A program made the translations under genes and the position numbers. Below the pieces are notes generated by a model, which ran no database searches, was not told where the DNA came from, and saw nothing but the letters and a program-made list of their open reading frames with translations. A stretch of DNA of 64,000 nucleotides, from contig JAXLST010000021.1 of assembly GCA_046330435.1 (NCBI GenBank), positions 1-64,000 on the forward strand, in the 5' to 3' direction. The stretch is from Ga0077560 sp046330435. GTDB lineage: Bacteria; Actinomycetota; Thermoleophilia; Miltoncostaeales; Miltoncostaeaceae. Below are positions 56,622-64,000 of the stretch, piece after piece (within the stretch, counting starts at the first letter, position 1; every line of letters starts with the position of its first letter).

Positions 56622-57937
56622 TGGCACGGACCAAGAAGGCCGAGCTGGAGATCGAGCGCCTGCTGTGGCGCGCCGGGTTCGGCCCGCGTCCCGGTGACGT
56701 CAAGCGCCTGGCCCGGAAGGGCCGCCAGGCCGCCGTCGAGGAGCTGCTGCGGCCGCGCGGCGCCCGCTGGGCGGGCCCGGAGGCCAAGGTCGACGGCGCA
56801 CCCCTCGACCCGCTCAACGTGTACGGCCACGACGTGCTGTGGTGGTTCGACAAGTGCGTCCGCACCCGCCAGCCCCTGGCCGAGCGGATGGCCCTGAACT
56901 GGCACGACCACTTCGCGACCTCGAACCAGAAGGTCGGGGACGTGCAGCTCATGGTCAAGCACTACTACACGCTGCGCACGCACGCGCTCGGCAACTTCCG
57001 CAAGCTCGCGCTGGCGATGCTCAACGACGGCGCGATGCAGCTGTGGCTGGACCTCGCCGGCTCCGACAAGAACTCGCCGAACGAGAACTTCGCCCGCGAG
57101 CTCATGGAGCTGTTCACCCTCGGCGTGAACAACGGCTACACCGAGAAGGACATCCGCGAGGCCGCCCGCGCCCTCACCGGGTACACCTTCGACTACGACA
57201 CCAAGTCGTTCGGGTACGACGCCGACCGGCACGACACCGACTTCAAGCGGATCTTCGGCAAGCGCGGCCGCTTCACCGCGATCGACGTGGTGAACATGGC
57301 GGTCGAGCACCCCAACCACCCGAAGTACCTCTGCTCGAAGCTCTGGAGCTACTTCACGCCGCGGCCGGTGCCGCCGGCGACGCTCCGCCAGATGATCCGC
57401 GCCTACAAGGCCTCGAAGTACGAGATCAAGCCGGTGCTGCGGATCATCCTCAACCACCCCACCCTGTACGCGGACCTGGACGCCCCCGACCAGGTGAAGC
57501 CCCCCGTCGTGTTCGCCGCGGGGATCCTGCGGCGGCTCAACCGGGGCATCACCTACGGCGACTGGACGTACCAGCTCGACGAGATGGGCCAGCAGCCGTT
57601 CTACCCGCCGAACGTGGCGGGCTGGGACCAGGACGCGTCGTGGCTGAGCCCGGCGACCATCCGCGCCCGCTTCGACGTGGTGAGCAAGGTCCTCGACAAG
57701 GACATCAAGGACGGCTCGATCGACAAGACCGAGACCGTCGACCAGGCCCTCGCCTCCGCGATCGCCGCCACCGGACGCCCCCAGATCTCACCCCGCACGC
57801 GGACCGCGATGAAGCGGTACGCGGCGGCGGCCGTCGCCGGCCGCACCGACGACTGGGAGGTCAAGCACTACTTCCCGGAGCGGCAGCGCGTGCTCCGCCA
57901 CCTGCTCCTGGCCGGGCCCGACGCCCAGGTCTGCTGA
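56621..57937 (+). CDS. DUF1800-family protein
   Basis: This 438-residue protein matches DUF1800: LLWRAGFGPRPGDVKRLA at the N-terminus, WWFDKCVRTRQPLAERMALNWHDHFATS (residues 70-97), SPNENFARELMELFTLGVNNGYTEKDIREAARALTG (about 150-185) and a C-terminal QQPFYPPNVAGWDQD. The family is paired with DUF1501 proteins in many genomes and has no agreed function. The ATG overlaps the cupredoxin stop with GGAGG 5 nt upstream. No TAT or Sec signal is obvious at this start. Confidence 0.93.
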   Translation: MARTKKAELEIERLLWRAGFGPRPGDVKRLARKGRQAAVEELLRPRGARWAGPEAKVDGAPLDPLNVYGHDVLWWFDKCVRTRQPLAERMALNWHDHFATSNQKVGDVQLMVKHYYTLRTHALGNFRKLALAMLNDGAMQLWLDLAGSDKNSPNENFARELMELFTLGVNNGYTEKDIREAARALTGYTFDYDTKSFGYDADRHDTDFKRIFGKRGRFTAIDVVNMAVEHPNHPKYLCSKLWSYFTPRPVPPATLRQMIRAYKASKYEIKPVLRIILNHPTLYADLDAPDQVKPPVVFAAGILRRLNRGITYGDWTYQLDEMGQQPFYPPNVAGWDQDASWLSPATIRARFDVVSKVLDKDIKDGSIDKTETVDQALASAIAATGRPQISPRTRTAMKRYAAAAVAGRTDDWEVKHYFPERQRVLRHLLLAGPDAQVC

Positions 57938-57951
57938 AGGGAGACGATGCG

Positions 57952-59343
57952 ATGAGGACCCTGATGCGACGCACCGGATGCGCGGACCTGCACTTCAGCC
58001 GCCGCGCCCTCATGACCCGCGCCGGGCAGCAGATGCTGGCGATCCCCGACGACGCGATGGACGGCCTCGCGGCCTTCGAGCGCCAGGGCGGGCTCACCCG
58101 CAAGGACCTGCTGGAGCGGGGCGCCGGAATGGTGCTGATGGCCAGCGCGCTCGGCGCCCTGAGCCCCCGCGGCATCCTGGAGTCGGCGGCCGCACAGGCG
58201 GCCGACAACCCCAACGCCCCGATCCTGGTCTCCCTGTACCTGGAGGGCGGGAACGACTTCCTGAACACCTTCGTGCCGATCAGCGACCCGAGGTACCGGA
58301 CGCTGCGCTCGCACATCGCCCTGCCCGCCGAGACGCTCATCCCGGTTCAGGGCAGCACGGACTTCGCCTGGCACCCGTCCATGGCGGGCATCGCGAACCT
58401 CTACAACCAGGGCAAGGTCGCGGTGCTGCCGGCCGTCGACTACGCCAACCCGGACCAGTCGCACTTCAACTCCCAGGGCTACTGGTGGCGCGGGTTCGTG
58501 GGCCACACCAACGACCAGACCGGCTGGCTCGGCCGTGTGATGGACAAGACCGGCAGCGCGACGAACCCCCTGCAGGCGATCTCGGTGTCGTGGGGCCTCG
58601 ATCCCACCCTGCGCGCCAAGCGCGCCCCGGTCGGCACCGTGTACGACCCCGGCTCGTTCGGCTTCTCCATCCCGGACGTCTGGACCGACGACGGCTTCAC
58701 CCGCGTCTACCGCGAGTCGGCGCGCGGGCTCAGCCCCCGCCGGGAGGGTCCGCGGGCCGCCGGGCAGGCGTACGAGAACGCCTTCCGGATGGTCGACCAG
58801 CTCAAGCCGCTGCGCGACCAGGGGGACAACCTGCCCCCCGTCCCCGTCGCCTACCCCGACTCGAACCTCGGCAAGGCCATGCGCAACGGCGCGCGGATGC
58901 TGGGCGCCGGGTTCGGCACCCGGGTGATGTCGTTCAGCAAGGGCGGCTTCGACACCCACGACGGGCAGCTCACCGAGCACGTCGACCTGCTGAAGGACGT
59001 GTCGGACAGCATCACGGCCTTCCAGGCCGACCTGGAGGCGCGCGGCCTCGCGGACCGCGTCGTGATCATGGTGTGGAGCGAGTTCGGACGGCGGCCGGAG
59101 GACAACGACGGCGGCGGGTCCGACCACGGCGCCGGCGGCGGGCTCATGGTCATCGGCAACCGCGTGAACGGCGGTATCCGCAGCGAGTTCCCGGGGCTGA
59201 CGAACCTCGACGAGGACGACAACCTCAAGGTCACCACCGAGTTCCGGACCGTCTACGCGTCCCTGCTGGAGGGGTGGATGGGCGTCGACGCGGAGGCGAT
59301 CCTCGTGGGGATCGACGGGGCGAGGATCCCGCTCATCAGGTAG
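57952..59343 (+). CDS. DUF1501-family protein
   Basis: This 463-residue protein matches DUF1501, a family with an alkaline-phosphatase/sulfatase-like fold. Landmarks are LVSLYLEGGNDFLNTFVP (about residues 97-114), HPSMAGIANLYNQGKVAVLPAVDYANPDQSHF, GLDPTLRAKRAP, KGGFDTHDGQLTEH and VWSEFGRRPEDND. The N-terminal region (RKDLLERGAGMVLMASALGALSP) is hydrophobic and may act as an export signal, with a twin-Arg far upstream (SRRAL, residue 15). It follows the DUF1800 gene by 14 bp with AAGGGAGA. Function unknown; the trio probably works outside the membrane. Confidence 0.92.
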   Translation: MRTLMRRTGCADLHFSRRALMTRAGQQMLAIPDDAMDGLAAFERQGGLTRKDLLERGAGMVLMASALGALSPRGILESAAAQAADNPNAPILVSLYLEGGNDFLNTFVPISDPRYRTLRSHIALPAETLIPVQGSTDFAWHPSMAGIANLYNQGKVAVLPAVDYANPDQSHFNSQGYWWRGFVGHTNDQTGWLGRVMDKTGSATNPLQAISVSWGLDPTLRAKRAPVGTVYDPGSFGFSIPDVWTDDGFTRVYRESARGLSPRREGPRAAGQAYENAFRMVDQLKPLRDQGDNLPPVPVAYPDSNLGKAMRNGARMLGAGFGTRVMSFSKGGFDTHDGQLTEHVDLLKDVSDSITAFQADLEARGLADRVVIMVWSEFGRRPEDNDGGGSDHGAGGGLMVIGNRVNGGIRSEFPGLTNLDEDDNLKVTTEFRTVYASLLEGWMGVDAEAILVGIDGARIPLIR

Positions 59344-59347
59344 CGGC

Positions 59348-59962
59348 TCAGGCGGGGGCGGGAGCGGGCTCCGCGAGGAGCCGCTCCAGCTCCTGCGTGA
59401 CCGCCGGCGCGCCGGGCTCGATGCCCGGCGCGTAGACCGCCGACAGGCGGCCGCGGCGGTCCAGCAGGTACTTCTGGAAGTTCCACTCGGGCGCCTGGGA
59501 CCGCTCCGCGAGGCGGCGGAACAGCGGCAGCGCGCCGTCGCCGGTCACCTGGACCCGGGCGAACATCGGGAAGTCCACGCCGAAGTTCACCTTGCAGAAC
59601 GCGGCGACGGCCTTGTTCTCGGCGAGCTCCTGCTTGAAGTCGTTGCTGGGGAACCCGAGGATCACGAAGCCCTCGTCCCGGTGCTCGGCGTACAGCGCCT
59701 GCAGCCCCTCGAACTGGGGCGTGAACCCGCAGCGGCTCGCGGTGTTCACCACCAGCACCACCTTGCCGCGGTACTTCTCGAGGCGCTCGACGGTCCCGTC
59801 GATGCGCTCCGCCCTCCCGCCCAGCAGCACCGGCCCGCGCTCGGGGACCGTCGTGACGGTGGCGGACGCGGGGGCCGCGGCCTCGTCGCCGGACCCGCAG
59901 CCGGCCGCGCCCGCGGCCAGCAGGAGCGCGGCCGCGGCGGCGGCGAGCGCGCGGCGGGTCAT
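59348..59962 (-). CDS. Lipoprotein glutathione-peroxidase-family thiol peroxidase
   Basis: This 204-residue protein has a lipoprotein signal (LLLAAGAAGCGS, Cys at about 22). The mature domain is GPx-like: VVLVVNTASRCGFTPQFEGLQALY with the peroxidatic Cys (about 78), then FPSNDFKQEL where the usual catalytic Gln is Asp-flanked, and WNFQKYLLDRRG with the catalytic Trp and Asn. Cys replaces Sec, so the electron donor is probably thioredoxin-like. It is the third gene of an ECF sigma/anti-sigma operon (ATGA overlap), so peroxide or envelope redox stress is a plausible signal. Confidence 0.91.
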   Translation of the reverse strand: MTRRALAAAAAALLLAAGAAGCGSGDEAAAPASATVTTVPERGPVLLGGRAERIDGTVERLEKYRGKVVLVVNTASRCGFTPQFEGLQALYAEHRDEGFVILGFPSNDFKQELAENKAVAAFCKVNFGVDFPMFARVQVTGDGALPLFRRLAERSQAPEWNFQKYLLDRRGRLSAVYAPGIEPGAPAVTQELERLLAEPAPAPA

Positions 59963-60669
59963 GCGGTGCGCCCGCGGAGCACGGAGTGCCCGGAGTGGGC
60001 GGGGTTGCCGTCGTCGGGTTCCACGGACACGTCGACATAGTCGAACCGCGACGGCGACACCGGAAGGGGGAGCCGGACCGTCGCGGCGCCGGAGGACGGC
60101 ACCCGGAACGAGCCCAGGGACACCGTCTTCCCGTCCTCGCCCAGCAGCCACGCGGTGTAGAAGCTGCCGCCGTCGCTGGGGGCGAGGTCGTGGACCTGCA
60201 GGGTGAGCTCCTGCCCCGCCATGATGCGGGCGTCGCCGCCCGCCGCGACGGGCGTGTCGCCGAACGCCGCGAGGCGGACGTCGGCCACCTGCCGCGGCGC
60301 GGACGGCGCGTCGCCGCCGCCCACCACCAGGGCGCCGATGCCGACGCCGCAGGCGAGGGCGATCACGGTGGCGAGGCCGAAGGCGGGCATCGGGACCATG
60401 GCGCGGCGCCACCACGGCGCGCGCCCGGCCCTCGGAGACCTGGCGGGACGCGGCTCGGCGGCCGGGACGGCGTCGGGATGGCGCAGCGGCGGCGGCTCCG
60501 GGAGATCCCAGGCGTCGCCGGGGAGGGCCTCGAGCGCGGCCACCACGGGCCGCAGCCGCTCGACCTCCGCGCGGAAGGCGGGGTCCTCCTCGATCCTGCG
60601 CAGCGCCTCCGCCTCCTCCTCGGGGGCGAGCTCGCCCAGCAGGAAGGCTGTGGGGTCGACACCGCTCAT
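59959..60669 (-). CDS. Membrane-anchored anti-sigma factor (RskA-like)
   Basis: This 236-residue protein has an N-terminal cytoplasmic anti-sigma-type region (VDPTAFLLGELAPEEEAEALRRIEEDPAFRAEVERLRP, residues 4-40), a TM segment at about 98-120 (ALACGVGIGALVV) and an extracellular RskA-like C-terminal domain (about 130-236; AGQELTLQVHDLAPSDGGSFYTAWLLGEDGK). It lacks the HxxxCxxC zinc motif. It overlaps the stop of the ECF sigma gene (ATGA) and the start of the peroxidase gene. It would hold the sigma factor at the membrane until an extracellular signal triggers release. Confidence 0.9.
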   Translation of the reverse strand: MSGVDPTAFLLGELAPEEEAEALRRIEEDPAFRAEVERLRPVVAALEALPGDAWDLPEPPPLRHPDAVPAAEPRPARSPRAGRAPWWRRAMVPMPAFGLATVIALACGVGIGALVVGGGDAPSAPRQVADVRLAAFGDTPVAAGGDARIMAGQELTLQVHDLAPSDGGSFYTAWLLGEDGKTVSLGSFRVPSSGAATVRLPLPVSPSRFDYVDVSVEPDDGNPAHSGHSVLRGRTA

Positions 60670-61208
60670 GCGGCGCCCTCCGCGTCGAGCACGGACCGCA
60701 GCCGCGTGAGGGCACGGTTCATGCGGGTCTTGACGGTTCCGATCGGCATTCCGGTCTGCTCGGCGATCTCCGATTGGGTGAGGCCCAAATGGAAGCGCAT
60801 GCGCAGGACGCGCGCCTCCTCGTCCGGCAGCCCGGACAGCAGGGCCGCGACGCGCCACCGGCCCAGGAGCGCCTCCGTGGAGGTGTCCGGGTCCTCCGCC
60901 TCGTCCAGGGCGCCGGGCACGCTGGTGTCGCGCGGTTCGGGGATGCGGCGCCGGAGGTGGTCGATGGCGCGGCTGCGGGCGATGACCATGAGCCATGTCG
61001 CCAGCGACGCGCGCCCGGGGTCGAAGCGGTCCGCCCGGCGCCAGGCGTCGGTGAACGTCTCCTGCAGCACGTCCTCGGCCGTGGTGCGGTCACCGACGGC
61101 GCGCGTCAAGAACCCGAGCACGACCGGGGCGTGGCGGGCGTAGACGGCCTCAAGCGAGCCGTCGGAGCGGCGCCGGAAGTCCTCCGCGAGGCGGAGGTCG
61201 TCATCCAT
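60666..61208 (-). CDS. ECF RNA polymerase sigma factor
   Basis: This 180-residue sigma factor has region 2 (LEAVYARHAPVVLGFLTRAVGDRTTAEDVLQETFTDAWRRADRF, about 17-60; WLMVIARSRAIDHLRRR) and region 4 (LLSGLPDEEARVLRMRFHLGLTQSEIAEQTGMPIGTVKTRMNRAL, about 120-165). It lacks regions 1 and 3, as ECF factors do. The ATG at 61208 is preferred; a GTG 9 nt upstream is an alternative. It is first in a sigma/anti-sigma/peroxidase operon. The target promoter is unknown; ECF genes usually autoregulate. Confidence 0.93.
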   Translation of the reverse strand: MDDDLRLAEDFRRRSDGSLEAVYARHAPVVLGFLTRAVGDRTTAEDVLQETFTDAWRRADRFDPGRASLATWLMVIARSRAIDHLRRRIPEPRDTSVPGALDEAEDPDTSTEALLGRWRVAALLSGLPDEEARVLRMRFHLGLTQSEIAEQTGMPIGTVKTRMNRALTRLRSVLDAEGAA

Positions 61209-61418
61209 CGGTTCCACGCTCACCTGCCGCCACGGCCGGCGATGGCGCGGCGACGCGAGGGGTGCGGCGAGTGCATGGCTTGCAGACATACCACAGCGTC
61301 ATACGGACGATGCCCGGCGGGTGGATTCACGCGACGCGGATTTCCGGATGCCGAATCCGCCGGGACCCCGGGCTCCGTACACCCCGCCGAACCCCCTCCC
61401 CAACCAAGGAGCACTTCG

Positions 61419-62468
61419 GTGACATCCCTCTCGACCCGGCGCCGCCGGATCTCCCTCGCAGTCGCCCTCTCCGCCGCCGGCGCCCTCGCCGCCGCGCCCG
61501 CCGCGTTCGGGGCAGACGCGGTCCTGGAGCGCTCCGGGCAGACCCAGCTCACCCTCGACCGGGCGACCGCCAAGGTCCTGACCGCCAACGGCGTGTCCGT
61601 CGCGCCCATCCGGCCCGCGGGCGTGAAGGGCGGCAGCATCGCGTTCCCGGTGACCGGCGGCGTGGTGGACGACCTGTCCACCGGCGCGGGCCGCATCACC
61701 CACTCCGGCGGCCTCAGGTTCCAGGCCGGCCGCACCGTGGTGCGCGTCACCGACTTCAACGTCGTCGTCGGCAAGCGCTCGTTCCTCACCGCGAAGCTCG
61801 GCGCCAAGCGGATCCCGCTCCTCAACCTGAACACCTCCAAGGCGAAGGTCGCCATCGCGGCCGGCCGCGACATCACGATCGGCGGGGTCACCACCACCCT
61901 CACGCCGCAGGCCGCCACCGCCCTGAACCGCGCCTTCAAGGTGAAGCTCTTCTCCCGGAAGGTCTCCGTCGGCGCCGTGAAGGTGACCGCAAGGTCGTAC
62001 TCGACCGCCGTGACCCTGGACGCCGCCCTGGCCTCCACGCTCACCGCGGTGGGCATCACGCCCGGCGTGATCGGGCCGGGCGGCGCGGACGCCGCCGGCC
62101 GCCTGGTGGTCCCGGTCTCCGGCGGCACCCTCGCCAAGGCGAACCTGGCCGGGCAGGTGACCCACGTGGGCGGCATCTCGCTCACCAAGGGCGCCACGAA
62201 GGTCGAGCTGACGGACTTCACGATCGACACCACCAAGGCCCAGCCGGAGCTGACCGCGCTGGTCGGCGGCAACCGGGTGGCGATCCTGACCATCGGCCTC
62301 GGCACCGCCACGACCGGGACGACCCACGGCCTGGCGACCGTGAACGGGGCGACGCTCACGTTCACCCCCGCCGCGGCGGCGCTGCTGAACAGCACGTTCG
62401 GCCTGGGCTCGGCCCTCACCGGGACCACCGCCTTCGGCACCGCGGGGGTGCGGGCGCCCCTGGGCTGA
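61419..62468 (+). CDS. Exported HtaA-like repeat protein
   Basis: This 349-residue protein starts at a GTG with AAGGA 8 nt upstream and has a signal peptide (residues 1-30; RRISLAVALSAAGALAAAPAAFGA). Two similar domains follow (about 40-165 and 180-345). Each has a 'FPVTGG.......G.I.H.GGL.' strand pair: SIAFPVTGGVVDD / RITHSGGLRF and LVVPVSGGTLAKANLAGQVTHVGGISL. This resembles the HtaA domains of heme-binding surface proteins. No heme-ligand Tyr/His pair is certain and no hemin transporter genes lie nearby, so the role is open. Confidence 0.72.
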   Translation: MTSLSTRRRRISLAVALSAAGALAAAPAAFGADAVLERSGQTQLTLDRATAKVLTANGVSVAPIRPAGVKGGSIAFPVTGGVVDDLSTGAGRITHSGGLRFQAGRTVVRVTDFNVVVGKRSFLTAKLGAKRIPLLNLNTSKAKVAIAAGRDITIGGVTTTLTPQAATALNRAFKVKLFSRKVSVGAVKVTARSYSTAVTLDAALASTLTAVGITPGVIGPGGADAAGRLVVPVSGGTLAKANLAGQVTHVGGISLTKGATKVELTDFTIDTTKAQPELTALVGGNRVAILTIGLGTATTGTTHGLATVNGATLTFTPAAAALLNSTFGLGSALTGTTAFGTAGVRAPLG

Positions 62469-62481
62469 CGCCCGGCGCCGG

Positions 62482-62487
62482 TAGCCT
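62482..62487 (+). promoter_or_regulatory. Predicted -10 element of the phosphotransferase gene (leaderless)
   Basis: TAGCCT is 7 nt before the ATG at 62495. Confidence 0.5.
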
Positions 62488-62494
62488 GGGGGTC

Positions 62495-63223
62495 ATGGAC
62501 GACCCCCTCTCCCTGGGCGGCGGCCGGTTCGCGCTCACCCGCGAGCCCGGCCCGCCGCCCGCGGTGGTGAAGACCGGGCCGGAGGCGCCCCTCGCCCACG
62601 AGGCGGCGGCCCTGGCCCTGCTGGCGGGGGTCCCCGGGGTCCCCGCCCTCATCGCCCACTCGGCGGGCCGCCTGGTGATGGCCGAGGTGGACGGCGCGCC
62701 GCGGGACCTCGCCGCGGCCGGCGATGGGGACCTGCGGGAACTGGGGCGCCTGCTCGCCCGGGTGCACGCCCGCGGCGTGTGCGCCGCGGCCGCCCTGCCG
62801 TGGTGGCCGTCGCCCGAGACCACCGCGGCGGGGTACGCGGCGCGGCGCGCCGAGGGCGCGGCCCGTGCCCTGGCGGACGCGGGGCATCCGGTCACGGTCG
62901 CGGTCCCGCGGTGCGAGGCACCCTTCCGGCCCGTCCACGGCGACCTGGTGGCCGCGAACATCGTGTGGGGGCCGGCGCCGCACCTGGTGGACTGGGAGTT
63001 CTGGCGCTGGGGCGACCCGGCCGAGGACCTCGCCTACCTCGCCGAGGCCAACGGCCTGGACGACGCCCGGCTGGCGGCGGTGCTCGACGGCCACGGCAAC
63101 CCGGCGGTGGCCGGGCGGGTGCCCGGGTGGCGCCCCGTCGCGGCGGCGGAGACCGCCGCATGGTGGCTCGGCGTGGGACGCGCCGACCTGGCCGCGCCGC
63201 TCCTCGCCGCGCTGGGGCGCTAG
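62495..63223 (+). CDS. Aminoglycoside phosphotransferase-fold kinase
   Basis: This 242-residue protein has the APH/choline-kinase-like fold: VVKTGPEAPLAHEAAALALL (Lys and Glu of the N-lobe), the catalytic loop FRPVHGDLVAANIVW (HGDxxxxN, about residues 147-161) and HLVDWEFWRWGDPAEDLAYL (metal-binding Asp, about 166-185). It is short, with a small C-lobe. It may phosphorylate a sugar, amino alcohol or antibiotic; the target cannot be read. It is monocistronic and leaderless-looking, ending 4 bp inside the convergent nitroreductase gene. Confidence 0.88.
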   Translation: MDDPLSLGGGRFALTREPGPPPAVVKTGPEAPLAHEAAALALLAGVPGVPALIAHSAGRLVMAEVDGAPRDLAAAGDGDLRELGRLLARVHARGVCAAAALPWWPSPETTAAGYAARRAEGAARALADAGHPVTVAVPRCEAPFRPVHGDLVAANIVWGPAPHLVDWEFWRWGDPAEDLAYLAEANGLDDARLAAVLDGHGNPAVAGRVPGWRPVAAAETAAWWLGVGRADLAAPLLAALGR

Positions 63224-63867
63224 CCGCCCCAGCGGTCCCAGTGCACCACCTCGTCCAGCGGACGGCGGTGCCCGGGCCTCATGCCCTCCCCCACCAGGTG
63301 CGCGACCGGGATGAGGGCGACCTGCATCACCTCGTCGAACGGGATCCCCAGCACCTCGGCGGCCTCCCGCTCATGGAACAGGTGGATCGTCGTCCAGGCC
63401 GTCCCGAGGTCCCGGGCGCGGGCGGCGAGCATGAAGCTCCACACCGCCGGCAGGACCGAGCCGAACTGCGAGGCCTGCACCACCACGTCGCGGCCGTCGG
63501 TGCGGTGCGTGATGCACGGGACCACCAGCGCCGGCACCTCGTGCAGGTGGTCGGCCAGGTACCGGGCGGACGCGGTGATGCGCTTCTGCCGCGCCCGTGC
63601 CTCGGGGTCGGTCGCACGCACGGGCTTCTCGACGATGCCCTCGGTGACGTACCGCTCCCAGCCGCGGCGGTACAGCTCCGCGAGGGCGGCGCGGCGGTCC
63701 GGGTCGGTGACGACCACGAACGACCAGATCTGCCGGTTGCCCCCGGACGGGGCCTGCTGTGCGAGGGCGATGCACTCCTCCAGCAGGTGGCGTTCCACCG
63801 GCCGGGTGAGGTCCAGGCGGCGGCGGACCGCGCGCGTGGTGGCGAGAAGGGTGTCGGCGTCGATCAT
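63220..63867 (-). CDS. Nitroreductase-family flavoprotein
   Basis: This 215-residue FMN-dependent oxidoreductase of the nitroreductase/BluB-like fold has TRAVRRRLDLTRPVERHLLEECIALAQQAPSGGNRQIWSFVVVTD (FMN site, residues 11-53) and GSVLPAVWSFMLAARARDLGTAWTTIHL (about 130-158). LGIPFDEVMQVALIPVAHLVGEG (about 172-195) follows. It reduces nitro compounds, enones or quinones; substrate unknown. The ATG is 6 nt after a minus-strand TAGCCT, so transcription is probably leaderless. It overlaps the stop of the phosphotransferase gene. Confidence 0.92.
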   Translation of the reverse strand: MIDADTLLATTRAVRRRLDLTRPVERHLLEECIALAQQAPSGGNRQIWSFVVVTDPDRRAALAELYRRGWERYVTEGIVEKPVRATDPEARARQKRITASARYLADHLHEVPALVVPCITHRTDGRDVVVQASQFGSVLPAVWSFMLAARARDLGTAWTTIHLFHEREAAEVLGIPFDEVMQVALIPVAHLVGEGMRPGHRRPLDEVVHWDRWGG

Positions 63868-63873
63868 CCGGTC

Positions 63874-63879
63874 AGGCTA
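63874..63879 (-). promoter_or_regulatory. Predicted -10 element of the nitroreductase gene (leaderless)
   Basis: On the minus strand this reads TAGCCT, 6 nt from the ATG. Confidence 0.55.
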
Positions 63880-64000
63880 CGCCCCGGCGCGGATCCCGCC
63901 GAGCCCCATCCGCACACCGCCGAGGGACGGATTCGCCCGTCAAGGACGGCCCGGGACGACCGATGCCACCCGGGACGGGCCGCCCTTCGCCCACGACGAC

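Noticed and set aside
63880..64000. Possible gene start at the right edge
   Set aside because: No supported frame, ribosome binding site or clear promoter beyond the nitroreductase -10 was seen in these last 121 bases.

Overview
The window is GC-rich throughout (my impression is above 70 % G+C). Codon use is strongly G/C-ending, genes are packed with 1-4 bp ATGA/GTGA/TGATG overlaps, and GTG and TTG starts are common. Gene content points to a free-living high-GC actinobacterium: MurT/GatD lipid II amidation, RNase J, a resuscitation-factor-like transglycosylase, DUF3052, PucR-type regulators and the succinylase diaminopimelate (DAP) route. The gene mix and HtaA-like, DUF1800/DUF1501 and collagen-like proteins suggest class Thermoleophilia or a deep relative. 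That placement is inference; no rRNA or tRNA gene was found to anchor it.

Layout. 1-10 kb: the 5' end of a secreted propeller-like protein, an AlkC-type DNA repair protein, dapB with an aldo/keto reductase, an SRPBCC pair, two PucR-type regulators (the second frameshifted), a cupin, and a collagen-like exported protein. 10-16 kb: dapA overlapping RNase J, a transmembrane GGDEF/EAL protein, DUF3052 and superoxide dismutase. 16-27 kb: ftsK, rodZ-like, cinA, two badly frameshifted genes (universal stress protein and 2'-5' RNA ligase), recA, miaB, miaA. 27-31 kb: dapF facing a dapE-dapC-dapD operon, then dut. 31-36 kb: the operon rpiA-murT-methyltransferase-gatD-aminotransferase. 36-42 kb: a metallo-beta-lactamase hydrolase with a NrtR-like regulator, YqgE/AlgH, nitronate monooxygenase, the principal sigma factor, and the transglycosylase. 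42-47 kb: thrC with an enolase-superfamily protein, an exported amidase, an AEC transporter. 47.2-48.2 kb: a non-coding compound inverted repeat. 48-64 kb: a second GGDEF/EAL protein, a secreted PKD protein, small membrane proteins, threonylcarbamoyl-AMP synthase, a WYL regulator/RidA pair, a cupredoxin-DUF1800-DUF1501 cluster, an ECF sigma/anti-sigma/peroxidase operon, an HtaA-like exported protein, a phosphotransferase and a nitroreductase.

How it works together. dapA, dapB, dapC, dapD, dapE and dapF give nearly the whole lysine/DAP branch, which feeds the cell wall; murT/gatD then amidate lipid II. FtsK, RecA, CinA, RNase J, RpoD, MiaA, MiaB and the threonylcarbamoyl-AMP synthase are core housekeeping. 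Envelope and stress functions fill the rest.

Two patterns run through the window. First, many transcription units begin with a TANNNT hexamer only 6-9 nt before the start codon, which predicts leaderless mRNAs and helped fix several starts. Second, miaA and the AEC transporter have family-conserved N-termini lying upstream of any ATG/GTG/TTG. Both are best explained by CTG starts embedded in CTGA stop/start overlaps. The most unusual DNA is the roughly 0.76 kb inverted repeat at 47250-48011, built from four copies of an ~80 bp element.
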